From the NCBI RefSeq assembly GCF_946478785.1, contig NZ_CAMLDD010000015.1, forward strand, positions 1-64,000: DNA of 64,000 nucleotides. The letters run 5' to 3'. Position numbers and translations under genes: made by a program. Below the pieces are notes generated by a model. It saw only the letters and a list, made by a program, of their open reading frames with translations. It had not been told where the DNA came from and searched no databases. Numbering within the stretch: position 1 is the first letter of the stretch; every line of letters starts with the position of its first letter. This DNA is from an uncultured Flavobacterium sp. (GTDB lineage: Bacteria; Bacteroidota; Bacteroidia; Flavobacteriales; Flavobacteriaceae). This document shows, piece by piece, positions 55,401 through 62,973 of this stretch.

Positions 55401-55679
55401 ACACATGGGATTGTTCCCTCTGTAAAATCTGACAATAGAAGTTATTACTTAGGAGGCAAAAATATACCGATACCATTGAAAATAAAAAAACATTATGGTT
55501 CTAGTAACATAGGAACGGTTGCTACAGAAATACTTGGATTAACAAAAATGAATTGGAACAGTTTTGATTTATATTCTAAATTGCCTACTACAATCCAAAC
55601 ATCGAATGAAATAGCCCGAATAGGCTGGTTATTAAACAGATTTGAAGGTAAAACATACGATTACAGAAACTTCATGTAA
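52491..55679 (+). CDS. SIR2-APAZ-pAgo fusion (short-Argonaute NADase effector)
   Basis: The 1062-residue protein has an N-terminal SIR2 domain with LLGAGAS (residues 25-31), Asn143 in TTNFDGL and His185 in SLHGDF, the NAD-cleaving residues. The middle holds an APAZ-like region ending near residue 635 (EFIDKL...PMRGLIKNRPYD). MID and PIWI domains follow (from about 640; GIICPNQYRVPVYD, FVGIGYSV near 818, VVVHKRTHF near 898). The slicer acidic residues are replaced, so PIWI is probably catalytically dead. Short Argonautes with SIR2-APAZ deplete NAD+ when guides find foreign DNA. Here all parts are in one chain, as in the S1A-type group. It lies 21 bases after the helicase. Confidence 0.88.
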   Translation: MNQELPYDAFLRTLKENTDTGHVFLLGAGASISSGIQSAADCIWEWKKNIFITKNPNLSKQYSEYKSETIQRSIQRWLDNEGVYPKEGSAEEYSYYALKAYPIDDTRRKYFENICRNREPHLGYRLLCLLAKYGMVKSVFTTNFDGLVEKSAYQTGLTPIAVSLESTERIHRVSSSNELLTVSLHGDFKYGPLKNTGAELDTQHNTFVAALEQHLYDKHLIVIGYSGRDKSLMEAIKKAYSKPGAGMLFWCGFGYNINQDVEDLINHLESHGRKGFYIPTEGFDTTLIHTCKTCLDYNQSFVKDVNDILQNNSIEGIEKTPFSMEVKQPHVLLKSNLFPVTFPTEVFQFEVPFKEDERVWATIRELTKGKNIVAVPLKKMVYAFGIQSQIRETFSGRLTGEIKRTPVTYNEVKEGSVFKNLYLKTIIDSLCQLHNLRTDGFEKIYLPNSKKIQSKNGIQYHLYDAIEVGLFFDNNIRSEKPFAYINLKPTFFLDSEEEIPKSLKFEVGKSYHEILYQGQPNVKFNNQLERWKSILFPNGKNLTFEYPQNSGTAFKFSISSGTMHVALAKAMGGYPFRFPNNFNKKSILHNGIQYNEPNLEFIDKLSGTVITDFHPMRGLIKNRPYDFSLNGNVFDPEINLGIICPNQYRVPVYDFLCRLNKTQTAGTSNPDYLVDYPGFINAYGIPFNVPDINSDLWKDSDINLPISNLMQSAKEFADKIKKAIDQLEAVNKKLVLVIFVPTEWNIISDINSENEKFDLHDYIKAYAAQKQIATQFIQESTLKDPLVCQVNWWLSLSFYVKAQRTPWVLNGLESNTAFVGIGYSVNKKKDKTKVVLGCSHIYNSMGQGLKYRLSRVEDCYFDKQNNPYLSYQDAYKFGTLVRELFFNTMGEVPKRVVVHKRTHFKPDEIKGIVNSLKKSGIQQIDLIEVNFEENARFLSLYTKDENIVPGMFPLSRGSCFLLDSTTALLWTHGIVPSVKSDNRSYYLGGKNIPIPLKIKKHYGSSNIGTVATEILGLTKMNWNSFDLYSKLPTTIQTSNEIARIGWLLNRFEGKTYDYRNFM

Positions 55680-55698
55680 AAATACTATCATTTAGGTC

Positions 55699-55735
55699 AA
55701 AAAGGCATCAGTTTAAACTGATGCCTTTTTCTTTT
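55699..55735. terminator. Terminator at the end of the defence operon
   Basis: A perfect 32-base palindrome with 16-base arms (AAAAAGGCATCAGTTT and its complement) at 55699-55730 sits 19 bases after the pAgo stop and is followed by T-rich DNA. Together with the hairpin at 41603 it insulates the island. Confidence 0.88.
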
Positions 55736-55737
55736 AA

Positions 55738-55775
55738 AGCCAATGACAGCCAAATGATGCCTTTGACAGCCACTT
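55738..55775 (+). repeat. ICE operon-head repeat, copy e
   Basis: Contains the core GCCAAATGATGCC and TTTGACAGCCACTT, 35 of 38 bases identical to copy b at 2169-2206. It lies 88 bases before traE, where the tra operon promoter is expected. Confidence 0.7.
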
Positions 55776-55862
55776 TGTTAGAGTGCTTTGATTTCCGAAA
55801 CACCTTTGTTCCGAAAGCCCGCAAGGTGTGGGCAAACTGTAACAAAATAATGTGTTTCAATT

Positions 55863-56168
55863 ATGGAAAAACAAAGAAAAAAAGTTTTGCTGACAGCCGT
55901 GGCTATGCTGTCAGCAATTGGCGTTTTCGCACAGGGAAACGGTTCGGCAGGTATCAACGAAGCTACCCAAATGGTAACTTCTTATTTCGATCCCGCAACC
56001 CAGCTTATTTACGCCATCGGTGCCGTCGTCGGGTTGATCGGAGGGGTTAAGGTGTATAATAAATTCAGTTCGGGCGATCCAGACACAAGTAAAACGGCAG
56101 CTTCGTGGTTCGGAGCCTGTATCTTCCTAATCGTAGCGGCTACCATCCTGCGTTCATTCTTCCTTTAA
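55863..56168 (+). CDS. traE: Conjugal transfer protein TraE (DUF4134)
   Basis: The 101-residue protein has a signal peptide (VLLTAVAMLSAIGVFAQ) and two hydrophobic helices (LIYAIGAVVGLIGGVKV and WFGACIFLIVAATILRSFFL). This is the DUF4134 family, TraE of CTnDOT-like elements, with a pilin-like (VirB2-type) organisation. It starts the tra operon after the defence insertion. Pilin function is inferred from topology. Confidence 0.9.
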   Translation: MEKQRKKVLLTAVAMLSAIGVFAQGNGSAGINEATQMVTSYFDPATQLIYAIGAVVGLIGGVKVYNKFSSGDPDTSKTAASWFGACIFLIVAATILRSFFL

Positions 56169-56179
56169 TCCTTTGCCTT

Positions 56180-56509
56180 ATGAATTACAATATCAACAAA
56201 GGCATCGGAAGAACGGTGGAATTTAAGGGGCTGAAAGCTCAGTACCTGTTCATCTTTGCTGGTGGGCTACTCGGCACGCTTATTCTCGTGATGATACTGT
56301 ATATGGCCGGCGTAAATTCTTACGTTTGCCTGTTCCTTGGTGCCGGTGGTGCTTCGCTCATTGTATGGCAGACCTTTTCACTGAATGGCAAATACGGTGA
56401 GCACGGTTTGATGAAAATCGCTGCCAACAAAAGGCATCCCCGCTACATCATCTGCCGAAAGCCGGTACATCGCTATTTAAAATTCACTTCTAAAACGAAA
56501 GCCGTATGA
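56180..56509 (+). CDS. traF: Conjugal transfer protein TraF (DUF4133)
   Basis: The 109-residue protein has two hydrophobic segments (YLFIFAGGLLGTLILVMILYM and YVCLFLGAGGASLIVW) and a basic C terminus (KIAANKRHPRYIICRKPVHRYL). It is the DUF4133 family, a VirB3-like inner-membrane component of the transfer apparatus. I take ATG 56180; the longer frame from 56105 would overlap traE. Its end overlaps traG by 4 bases. Confidence 0.9.
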   Translation: MNYNINKGIGRTVEFKGLKAQYLFIFAGGLLGTLILVMILYMAGVNSYVCLFLGAGGASLIVWQTFSLNGKYGEHGLMKIAANKRHPRYIICRKPVHRYLKFTSKTKAV

Positions 56510-59010
56510 GAAATGTAGCAAAGACTACCACATTGGAAAGTAAGTTTCCACTCCTGGCAGTAGAGAACAATTGCATTCTTTCCAAAGATGCAGATATTAC
56601 CGCCTGTTTTGAAGTACGTTTACCTGAACTGTTTACGGTAGCTTCTGCGGAATACGAAGCCATTCATTCCGCCTGGCATAAGGCGATTAAAACCCTGCCG
56701 GACTTCACGGTCATCCACAAACAGGATTGGTATATCAAGGAAAACTATGCTCCCGATTTGGCGGCGGATAACCAAAGTTTTTTGGCAAAGTCTTACCAAC
56801 GCCATTTCAATGAGCGACCGTTCTTAAATCACTACTGTTACCTGTTTCTGACCAAAACAACAAAGGAAAGAATGCGTATGCAAAGCAACTTCAGTTCACT
56901 TTGCAAAGGTTCGCTGATACCAAAGGAAATCAGGGATAAGGAAGCTATACACCGCTTTATGGAAGCTGTGGCTCAGTTTGAACGTATTGTAAATGACAGC
57001 GGTTTCATAACGCTACAACGTTTAACCGAAGATGAAATCATTGGTACGGACGAAAAGCAGGGTTTGCTGGAACAATACTTAACACTATCAAGAGAAGCCG
57101 GGACACCGATGCAGGACATTGGTTTAGGTTCAGAAGAAGTACGTATCGGCAATAAAAGATTAAGTCTGCATACACTTTCAGATACGGATGATTTGCCCGG
57201 AACAGTATCGGCGGATACCCGTTTTGAAAAATTATCTACCGACCGTAGTGATTGCCGTTTGTCGTTTGCAGCACCTGTAGGATTGCTGCTAAGCTGTAAT
57301 CATATTTACAATCAATATTTGTTTCTGGACAATAGCGAAGCCAACCTGCAAAAGTTTGAAAAGTCTGCACGAAATATGCACTCGCTGGCTCGGTACAGCC
57401 GTGCCAATCAGATCAATAAAGAATGGATTGAACGATACCTGAATGAAGCCCATTCGTTTGGACTTTCTTCTATTCGGGCACACTTCAACATCATAGCCTG
57501 GTCGGAAGATCCAGCGGAACTGAAACAGTTGAAGAACGATTGCGGTAGCGCCTTGGCACTGATGGAATGTAAGCCCCGACACAATACTACGGATGTGGCC
57601 ACTTTGTACTGGGCTGGAATGCCCGGTAATGCAGGAGATTTTCCAAGCGAAGAAAGTTTTTATACGTTCATTGAACCTGCACTTTGCTTCTTTACCGAAG
57701 AAACGAATTACCACAATTCACCCTCGCCGTTCGGTATCAAGATGGCAGACCGTTTAACAGGAAAGCCTATCCATTTGGATATTTCGGATTTGCCGATGAA
57801 GCGTGGGATTATCACAAATCGGAACAAATTTATACTTGGTCCGTCAGGAAGCGGGAAATCTTTTTTTACCAACCACATGGTTAGGCAGTACTACGAACAA
57901 GGTGCTCACGTACTACTCGTAGATACGGGTAATTCCTATCAGGGATTATGCGAACTCATCAAAGGAAAGACAAAAGGCGAAGACGGTGTGTACTTCACAT
58001 ATACCGAAGATAATCCGATTGCCTTCAACCCATTCTACACCGATGATGGCGTATTTGATATTGAAAAACGTGAAAGTATCAAGACTTTGATATTGACACT
58101 TTGGAAACGTGATGACGAACCGCCAACACGTTCTGAAGAAGTGGCTCTTTCCAATGCGGTTTCCGGTTACATCGAACGCATTAAAAACGAGGGGATTTTT
58201 CCATCATTCAATGGATTTTATGAATACGTTCAGGGCGATTACCGCAAGGTATTAGAGAAAAAACAGGTAAGGGAAAAAGACTTTGACATTGCCAATTTTC
58301 TCAACGTACTCGAACCTTACTACAAAGGTGGAGAATATGATTATCTGTTGAACTCCGACAAGCAGTTAGACTTGCTTTCCAAACGCTTTATTGTGTTTGA
58401 AATTGATGCGATCAAGGATCACAAAATTCTTTTTCCCATTGTCACCATCATTATTATGGAGGTCTTCATTAACAAGATGCGAAGGCTGAAAGGTATCCGT
58501 AAACTCATACTAATTGAAGAAGCCTGGAAAGCCATTGCGAAGGAAGGAATGGCGGAATATATAAAGTATCTCTTTAAAACAGTTCGGAAGTTTTTCGGGG
58601 AAGCCATCGTGGTAACACAGGAAGTGGACGACATCATCCAGTCGCCCATTGTAAAGGAAAGTATCATCAATAATTCTGACTGTAAAATTCTCTTAGATCA
58701 ACGCAAATATATGAACAAGTTTGATGATATACAGGCAATGCTCGGGCTTACCGATAAGGAAAAAGCACAGGTACTTTCCATCAATATGAACAACGATGCA
58801 AGCCGACTGTACAAGGAGGTTTGGATTGGTTTGGGTGGTACACACTCGGCAGTCTATGCCACCGAAGTGAGTTTGGAGGAATATCTCGCGTACACCACGG
58901 AAGAAACTGAAAAAATGGAAGTGATGCAGCTCGCATCGGAACTCGACGGCAACGTCGAACTCGCCATTAAGCATATCGCCATGCAAAGGCGTGATCAATC
59001 AAATCAATAG
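56506..59010 (+). CDS. traG: Conjugation ATPase TraG (VirB4-type)
   Basis: The 834-residue ATPase energises assembly of the type IV secretion channel. Walker A is GPSGSGKS at residues 445-452 and Walker B LILIEEAWKAI lies around residue 668; VVTQEVDDI follows as a further conserved motif. The N-terminal part has the TraG-family start (TLESKFPLLAVENNCI). In these ICEs the name TraG is used for the VirB4 homologue, not the coupling protein. It overlaps traF by 4 bases and ends 27 bases before traI. Confidence 0.94.
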   Translation: MRNVAKTTTLESKFPLLAVENNCILSKDADITACFEVRLPELFTVASAEYEAIHSAWHKAIKTLPDFTVIHKQDWYIKENYAPDLAADNQSFLAKSYQRHFNERPFLNHYCYLFLTKTTKERMRMQSNFSSLCKGSLIPKEIRDKEAIHRFMEAVAQFERIVNDSGFITLQRLTEDEIIGTDEKQGLLEQYLTLSREAGTPMQDIGLGSEEVRIGNKRLSLHTLSDTDDLPGTVSADTRFEKLSTDRSDCRLSFAAPVGLLLSCNHIYNQYLFLDNSEANLQKFEKSARNMHSLARYSRANQINKEWIERYLNEAHSFGLSSIRAHFNIIAWSEDPAELKQLKNDCGSALALMECKPRHNTTDVATLYWAGMPGNAGDFPSEESFYTFIEPALCFFTEETNYHNSPSPFGIKMADRLTGKPIHLDISDLPMKRGIITNRNKFILGPSGSGKSFFTNHMVRQYYEQGAHVLLVDTGNSYQGLCELIKGKTKGEDGVYFTYTEDNPIAFNPFYTDDGVFDIEKRESIKTLILTLWKRDDEPPTRSEEVALSNAVSGYIERIKNEGIFPSFNGFYEYVQGDYRKVLEKKQVREKDFDIANFLNVLEPYYKGGEYDYLLNSDKQLDLLSKRFIVFEIDAIKDHKILFPIVTIIIMEVFINKMRRLKGIRKLILIEEAWKAIAKEGMAEYIKYLFKTVRKFFGEAIVVTQEVDDIIQSPIVKESIINNSDCKILLDQRKYMNKFDDIQAMLGLTDKEKAQVLSINMNNDASRLYKEVWIGLGGTHSAVYATEVSLEEYLAYTTEETEKMEVMQLASELDGNVELAIKHIAMQRRDQSNQ

Positions 59011-59037
59011 TTATTAATCATTTAAAAAATCAGAACA

Positions 59038-59670
59038 ATGAAAAAAGTAATATTACTGGTGTGTACGGCAATTATGCTTGCCGTAGCACCGTCCGCTAAA
59101 GCCCAATGGGTAGTAACCGATCCGGCTAACTTGGCTTCAGGCATTCTTAACTCTGCCAATGAAATTGTACAGACTTCCTCTACGGTAAGCAATGTAGTGA
59201 AAAATTTCAAAGAGGTTGAAAAAGTCTATAAACAGGGAAAGGAATACTATGACAAGCTGAAAGCGATCAACAATCTGGTAAAGGATGCCCGTAAAGTACA
59301 GCAAACTGTACTCTTGGTAGGCGATGTTTCTGAAATGTATGTACAGAATTTCGGCAAGATGATGAACGATCCCAATTTTACTCCGCAGGAATTGGTCGCT
59401 ATCGGCAACGGATATTCGGCATTGCTAAACGAAAGTACCGAACTGCTGAAAGAGTTAAAACAGATCGTAACCTCATCAAGTCTTTCACTGAATGACAAGG
59501 AGCGTATGGATATTATTGACCGTGTGTACAAAGAAGTAAAAGAATACCACAGCCTTGTACGCTATTACACCAATAAGAACATATCGGTAAGCTACCTGAG
59601 AGCAAAGAAGAAAAACGATGCTAAAAGAGTGCTAGATCTGTACGGAACTTCTAACCAAAAATACTGGTAA
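59038..59670 (+). CDS. traI: Conjugal transfer protein TraI (DUF4141)
   Basis: The 210-residue protein has a signal peptide (VILLVCTAIMLAVAPSAKAQ) and a mostly helical, coiled-coil-rich body (VVKNFKEVEKVYKQGKEYY...), matching the DUF4141/TraI family, thought to be VirB5-like. No traH-type gene is found between traG and traI, where some elements carry one. It ends 3 bases before traJ. Confidence 0.88.
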   Translation: MKKVILLVCTAIMLAVAPSAKAQWVVTDPANLASGILNSANEIVQTSSTVSNVVKNFKEVEKVYKQGKEYYDKLKAINNLVKDARKVQQTVLLVGDVSEMYVQNFGKMMNDPNFTPQELVAIGNGYSALLNESTELLKELKQIVTSSSLSLNDKERMDIIDRVYKEVKEYHSLVRYYTNKNISVSYLRAKKKNDAKRVLDLYGTSNQKYW

Positions 59671-59673
59671 ATT

Positions 59674-60669
59674 ATGGAATGGGATAATCTTCACGAACTT
59701 CTGCGTTCGCTTTACGATGATATGATGCCTCTTGCAGGCGATATGGCTGCGGTTGCGAAAGGTTTGGCAGGATTGGGAGCTTTGTTCTATGTAGCATTAA
59801 AGGTTTGGCAGGCTTTAAGCCGTGCCGAACCTATTGATGTGTTCCCCTTACTTCGCCCATTTGCATTAGGACTTTGCATTATGTTTTTCCCAACTATCGT
59901 GTTGGGAACCATTAATGCGGTATTAAGTCCTGTTGTAACCGGAACCCATCAAATACTCGAAGACCAGGTACTGGATCTGAACAAGCTACAACAGCAGAAA
60001 GACCAATTGGAATATGAAGCAATGGTTAGAAATCCCGAAACAGCCTATATGGTATCGGACGATGAGTTTGATAAAAAGCTGGAGGAACTGGGCTGGTCGC
60101 CATCGGATATTGGAACAATGGCCGGAATGTATATGGACAGGCAAGCCTACAAGATAGAAAAAGCCATCAAAGATTGGTTTCGTAACCTACTTGAAATACT
60201 ATTCCAAGCTGCGGCTTTAGTCATTGATACTATCCGAACGTTCTTCCTGATTGTTTTAAGCATTCTCGGTCCAATTGCTTTTGCCATCTCCGTGTGGGAC
60301 GGTTTTCAGTCAACACTCACACAATGGATTACCAGATATGTCAGTGTATATCTCTGGCTACCTGTTTCGGATCTGTTCAGTTCTATGTTGGCAAGAATAC
60401 AATCTCTCATATTGGAAAGGGATATTGCTATGCTAGCAGACCCAACTTATATACCCGATACCAGCAATACGGTATACATCATTTTTATGATTATCGGCAT
60501 TATCGGATACTTCACTATACCAACAGTAACAGGTTGGGTAATCCAAGCCGGAGGTGCTGGAAACTTTACCCGAAACGTAAACCAAGCGGCTATGAAAACT
60601 GGAAATATAGCAGGTGCTGGAGCAGGTTCGGCAGCAGGGAATATCGGTGGTAAACTAATGGGAAAATAA
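59674..60669 (+). CDS. traJ: Conjugal transfer protein TraJ (VirB6-like)
   Basis: The 331-residue polytopic membrane protein has about six hydrophobic segments, including GLGALFYVALKVWQAL, PFALGLCIMFFPTIVLGTI, VIDTIRTFFLIVLSILGPIAF and VYIIFMIIGIIGYFTIPTVT. It ends in a Gly/Ala-rich tail. This is TraJ of Bacteroidota conjugative transposons, comparable to VirB6, a channel component in the inner membrane. Spacing of 3 bases after traI supports one operon. Confidence 0.9.
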   Translation: MEWDNLHELLRSLYDDMMPLAGDMAAVAKGLAGLGALFYVALKVWQALSRAEPIDVFPLLRPFALGLCIMFFPTIVLGTINAVLSPVVTGTHQILEDQVLDLNKLQQQKDQLEYEAMVRNPETAYMVSDDEFDKKLEELGWSPSDIGTMAGMYMDRQAYKIEKAIKDWFRNLLEILFQAAALVIDTIRTFFLIVLSILGPIAFAISVWDGFQSTLTQWITRYVSVYLWLPVSDLFSSMLARIQSLILERDIAMLADPTYIPDTSNTVYIIFMIIGIIGYFTIPTVTGWVIQAGGAGNFTRNVNQAAMKTGNIAGAGAGSAAGNIGGKLMGK

Positions 60670-60689
60670 AATAATTAAATCAGTTAAAA

Positions 60690-61313
60690 ATGGAATTTAA
60701 AACTTTAAGAAATATAGAAAACAGTTTTAGGCAGATACGTTTGTATGCCATAGTATTTGCAGTTCTCTGTATTGGTGTTGTAGGATATGCCGTATGGAAA
60801 TCGTACAGTTTTGCTAATGAGCAACGCCAAAAAATCTACGTGCTGGATAACGGCAAATCCTTAATGCTTGCCTTGTCGCAAGATGCCAATATTAACCGAC
60901 CTGTTGAAGCTCGGGAACACGTAAGGCGTTTTCATGAGCTGTTCTTTACGCTGGCTCCCGATAAGAATGCTATCGAGAGCAATATGAGCAGGGCTTTCAA
61001 TCTTGCCGATAAATCAGCCTTTGATTACTACAAAGACCTTTCGGAAAAAGGTTATTACAGCCGTATCATTTCTGGTAATGTACAGCAACGTATAGAGGTA
61101 GATAGTGTGGTGTGCAGCTTTGACAATTATCCCTATGCGGTGCGTACCTACGCAAAGCAGTTCATCATCAGGTCAAGTAATGTAACACGTCGTAACCTGG
61201 TTACTTCCTGCTATCTAGTAAACTCCGTTCGTTCCGACAACAATCCCCAAGGGTTCAACATCGAAAAATTTGCGGTGATAGAGAACAAGGATATAGAGGT
61301 CATCGAACGCTAA
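60690..61313 (+). CDS. traK: Conjugal transfer protein TraK (VirB8-like)
   Basis: The 207-residue protein has an N-terminal membrane anchor (LYAIVFAVLCIGVVGYAVW) and a periplasmic alpha/beta domain, typical of TraK, a VirB8-like scaffold of the secretion system. The family start FKTLRNIENSFRQIR is clear. It lies 10 bases before traL. Confidence 0.92.
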   Translation: MEFKTLRNIENSFRQIRLYAIVFAVLCIGVVGYAVWKSYSFANEQRQKIYVLDNGKSLMLALSQDANINRPVEAREHVRRFHELFFTLAPDKNAIESNMSRAFNLADKSAFDYYKDLSEKGYYSRIISGNVQQRIEVDSVVCSFDNYPYAVRTYAKQFIIRSSNVTRRNLVTSCYLVNSVRSDNNPQGFNIEKFAVIENKDIEVIER

Positions 61314-61323
61314 AACAGGATAT

Positions 61324-61611
61324 ATGAAAAAATTCAGGGAAAATATGGACAGGTTTTTTGATAAGCTAGACGACCGTTGGAGGGCTTTACCATTGAGGAA
61401 GCAGCACCTATACACGTTGTACTTCTTTATTGGTTATCTGCTGCTGACCGTGGGAGTTGTTGCCAAAGTATGGTATGACACAAGCAAGTCAAAAAATGAT
61501 ATGCAGATAGAGCATATTGAAAACCCTGTCCTTAAAAAGAACGAAAGTCCTGCAAGGTTGCAAGACACATTATCAACAATTTTAAAAAATCAGATTTATG
61601 AAAGAAAATGA
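61324..61611 (+). CDS. traL: Conjugal transfer protein TraL (DUF3989)
   Basis: The 95-residue protein has a basic N terminus and one transmembrane segment (TLYFFIGYLLLTVGVVAKVWY). It matches the small TraL/DUF3989 proteins that occur between traK and traM. Its function in the apparatus is not known. It overlaps traM by 14 bases. Confidence 0.88.
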   Translation: MKKFRENMDRFFDKLDDRWRALPLRKQHLYTLYFFIGYLLLTVGVVAKVWYDTSKSKNDMQIEHIENPVLKKNESPARLQDTLSTILKNQIYERK

Positions 61612-62950
61612 GAACAAAAAGTCGGTTGTTCGGGTGACGGAGGGGAATCCGAAAGAAACCGCTGATGTACTGCAAAACGGTACGGAGAATAAAATGGAAA
61701 AACTCAAGAAGCCTTTGATTTTTGGTTTGATGGGTATTGTTTTCTTGGGATGCATGTATTTAATTTTCAAACCGTCGGAAGACAAAAAGGAAATCGAAAA
61801 CATCGGGCTGAACGATGCCGTTCCACAAGCTACCGGAGCAGGAATGCCTAGCGATAAAGGCAAGGCGTATGAACTTGAAATGCTGGAACGCAAAGAACAA
61901 GAGAAACGTAATGCTTTGGCAACGCTTTCAGATTATTGGAACACCGATGAAAAGAAAGAACCTGCCAGTGAATTTACCGAAGAAGATGAAAGCCCTGGTT
62001 ACGGAGGTGGTAATAGAAGCTCCGGACGTTATGGAGGTAATTCGGGATTTAATAGTTACCGCAATATGCAAAGTACATTAGGTAATTTTTACCAAGATGA
62101 CAATTCGGAAACAATGGAACTTCGCAAGCAATTGGACGAGTTGAAAGAACAACTAGCCGATAGAGATCTGCCAAAGCCTACAACCGTAGATGACCAGATT
62201 GCATTGATGGAAAAATCCTATCAGATGGCGGCAAAATATCTGCCGACCAGTACGAATACCAGCACCGCAGAACAACCTGTACCTGCAACAAATAGTACCA
62301 CTTCAGTGGCTTCGGGTGCGAATAAAAAAGAGCATTTTGTATCATTTACTGCGGCAAGGAAAAATACCGTATCTGCTTTATATCGGGAGCCCACAGATAG
62401 TGAGTTTTTGGAAAATTGGAGCGAAACCCGAAACAGAGGATTTTATACCGCAGGTACTACTGAACAAGTAGTACACCCCAAAAACAGTATCAAAGCCTGT
62501 GTACACGACGCACAGACAGTGGTTGGCGAAACAGGTGTTCGGTTACGATTATTAGAACCTGCAAAAACAACAAGCCGTACTATACCGCAGGGAACGATTG
62601 TAACGGCTAATGCCAAGTTTCAGGGTGGACGTTTACAGCTTAAAATTACCTCGGTTGAATTGGAGGGCAATATCATTCCGGTTGATATAACCATCTATGA
62701 TCTGGACGGACAGCAAGGACTGTATGTTCCTTATTCTCCTGAAATGAATGCTCTTACCGAAATGGCGGGTAATATGAGCCAACAATCAGGAACAAGCCTG
62801 ATGCTTACCCAGAATGCAGGACAACAGGTGGCTGCCGATTTAAGCCGTGGCGTGGTGCAGGGAATTTCGGGCTATTTCGCCAAGAAAGTACGTACTCCAA
62901 AAGTTTCGCTAAAAGCAGGACATCAGGTCTTTCTTGTATCAAAACAATAA
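61598..62950 (+). CDS. traM: Conjugative transposon protein TraM (VirB10-like)
   Basis: The 450-residue protein has a cytoplasmic N terminus, one membrane helix (PLIFGLMGIVFLGCMYLIF, about residues 35-53), a Gly/Asn/Ser-rich linker (about 130-165) and a C-terminal conserved domain (RLRLLEPAKTTSRTIPQGTI to the end), as in TraM. It spans the periplasm and is considered VirB10-like. It ends where an alternative traN start begins (TAATG). Confidence 0.92.
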   Translation: MKENENKKSVVRVTEGNPKETADVLQNGTENKMEKLKKPLIFGLMGIVFLGCMYLIFKPSEDKKEIENIGLNDAVPQATGAGMPSDKGKAYELEMLERKEQEKRNALATLSDYWNTDEKKEPASEFTEEDESPGYGGGNRSSGRYGGNSGFNSYRNMQSTLGNFYQDDNSETMELRKQLDELKEQLADRDLPKPTTVDDQIALMEKSYQMAAKYLPTSTNTSTAEQPVPATNSTTSVASGANKKEHFVSFTAARKNTVSALYREPTDSEFLENWSETRNRGFYTAGTTEQVVHPKNSIKACVHDAQTVVGETGVRLRLLEPAKTTSRTIPQGTIVTANAKFQGGRLQLKITSVELEGNIIPVDITIYDLDGQQGLYVPYSPEMNALTEMAGNMSQQSGTSLMLTQNAGQQVAADLSRGVVQGISGYFAKKVRTPKVSLKAGHQVFLVSKQ

Positions 62951-62973
62951 TGTTAAACTCAAATATTAAAAAA

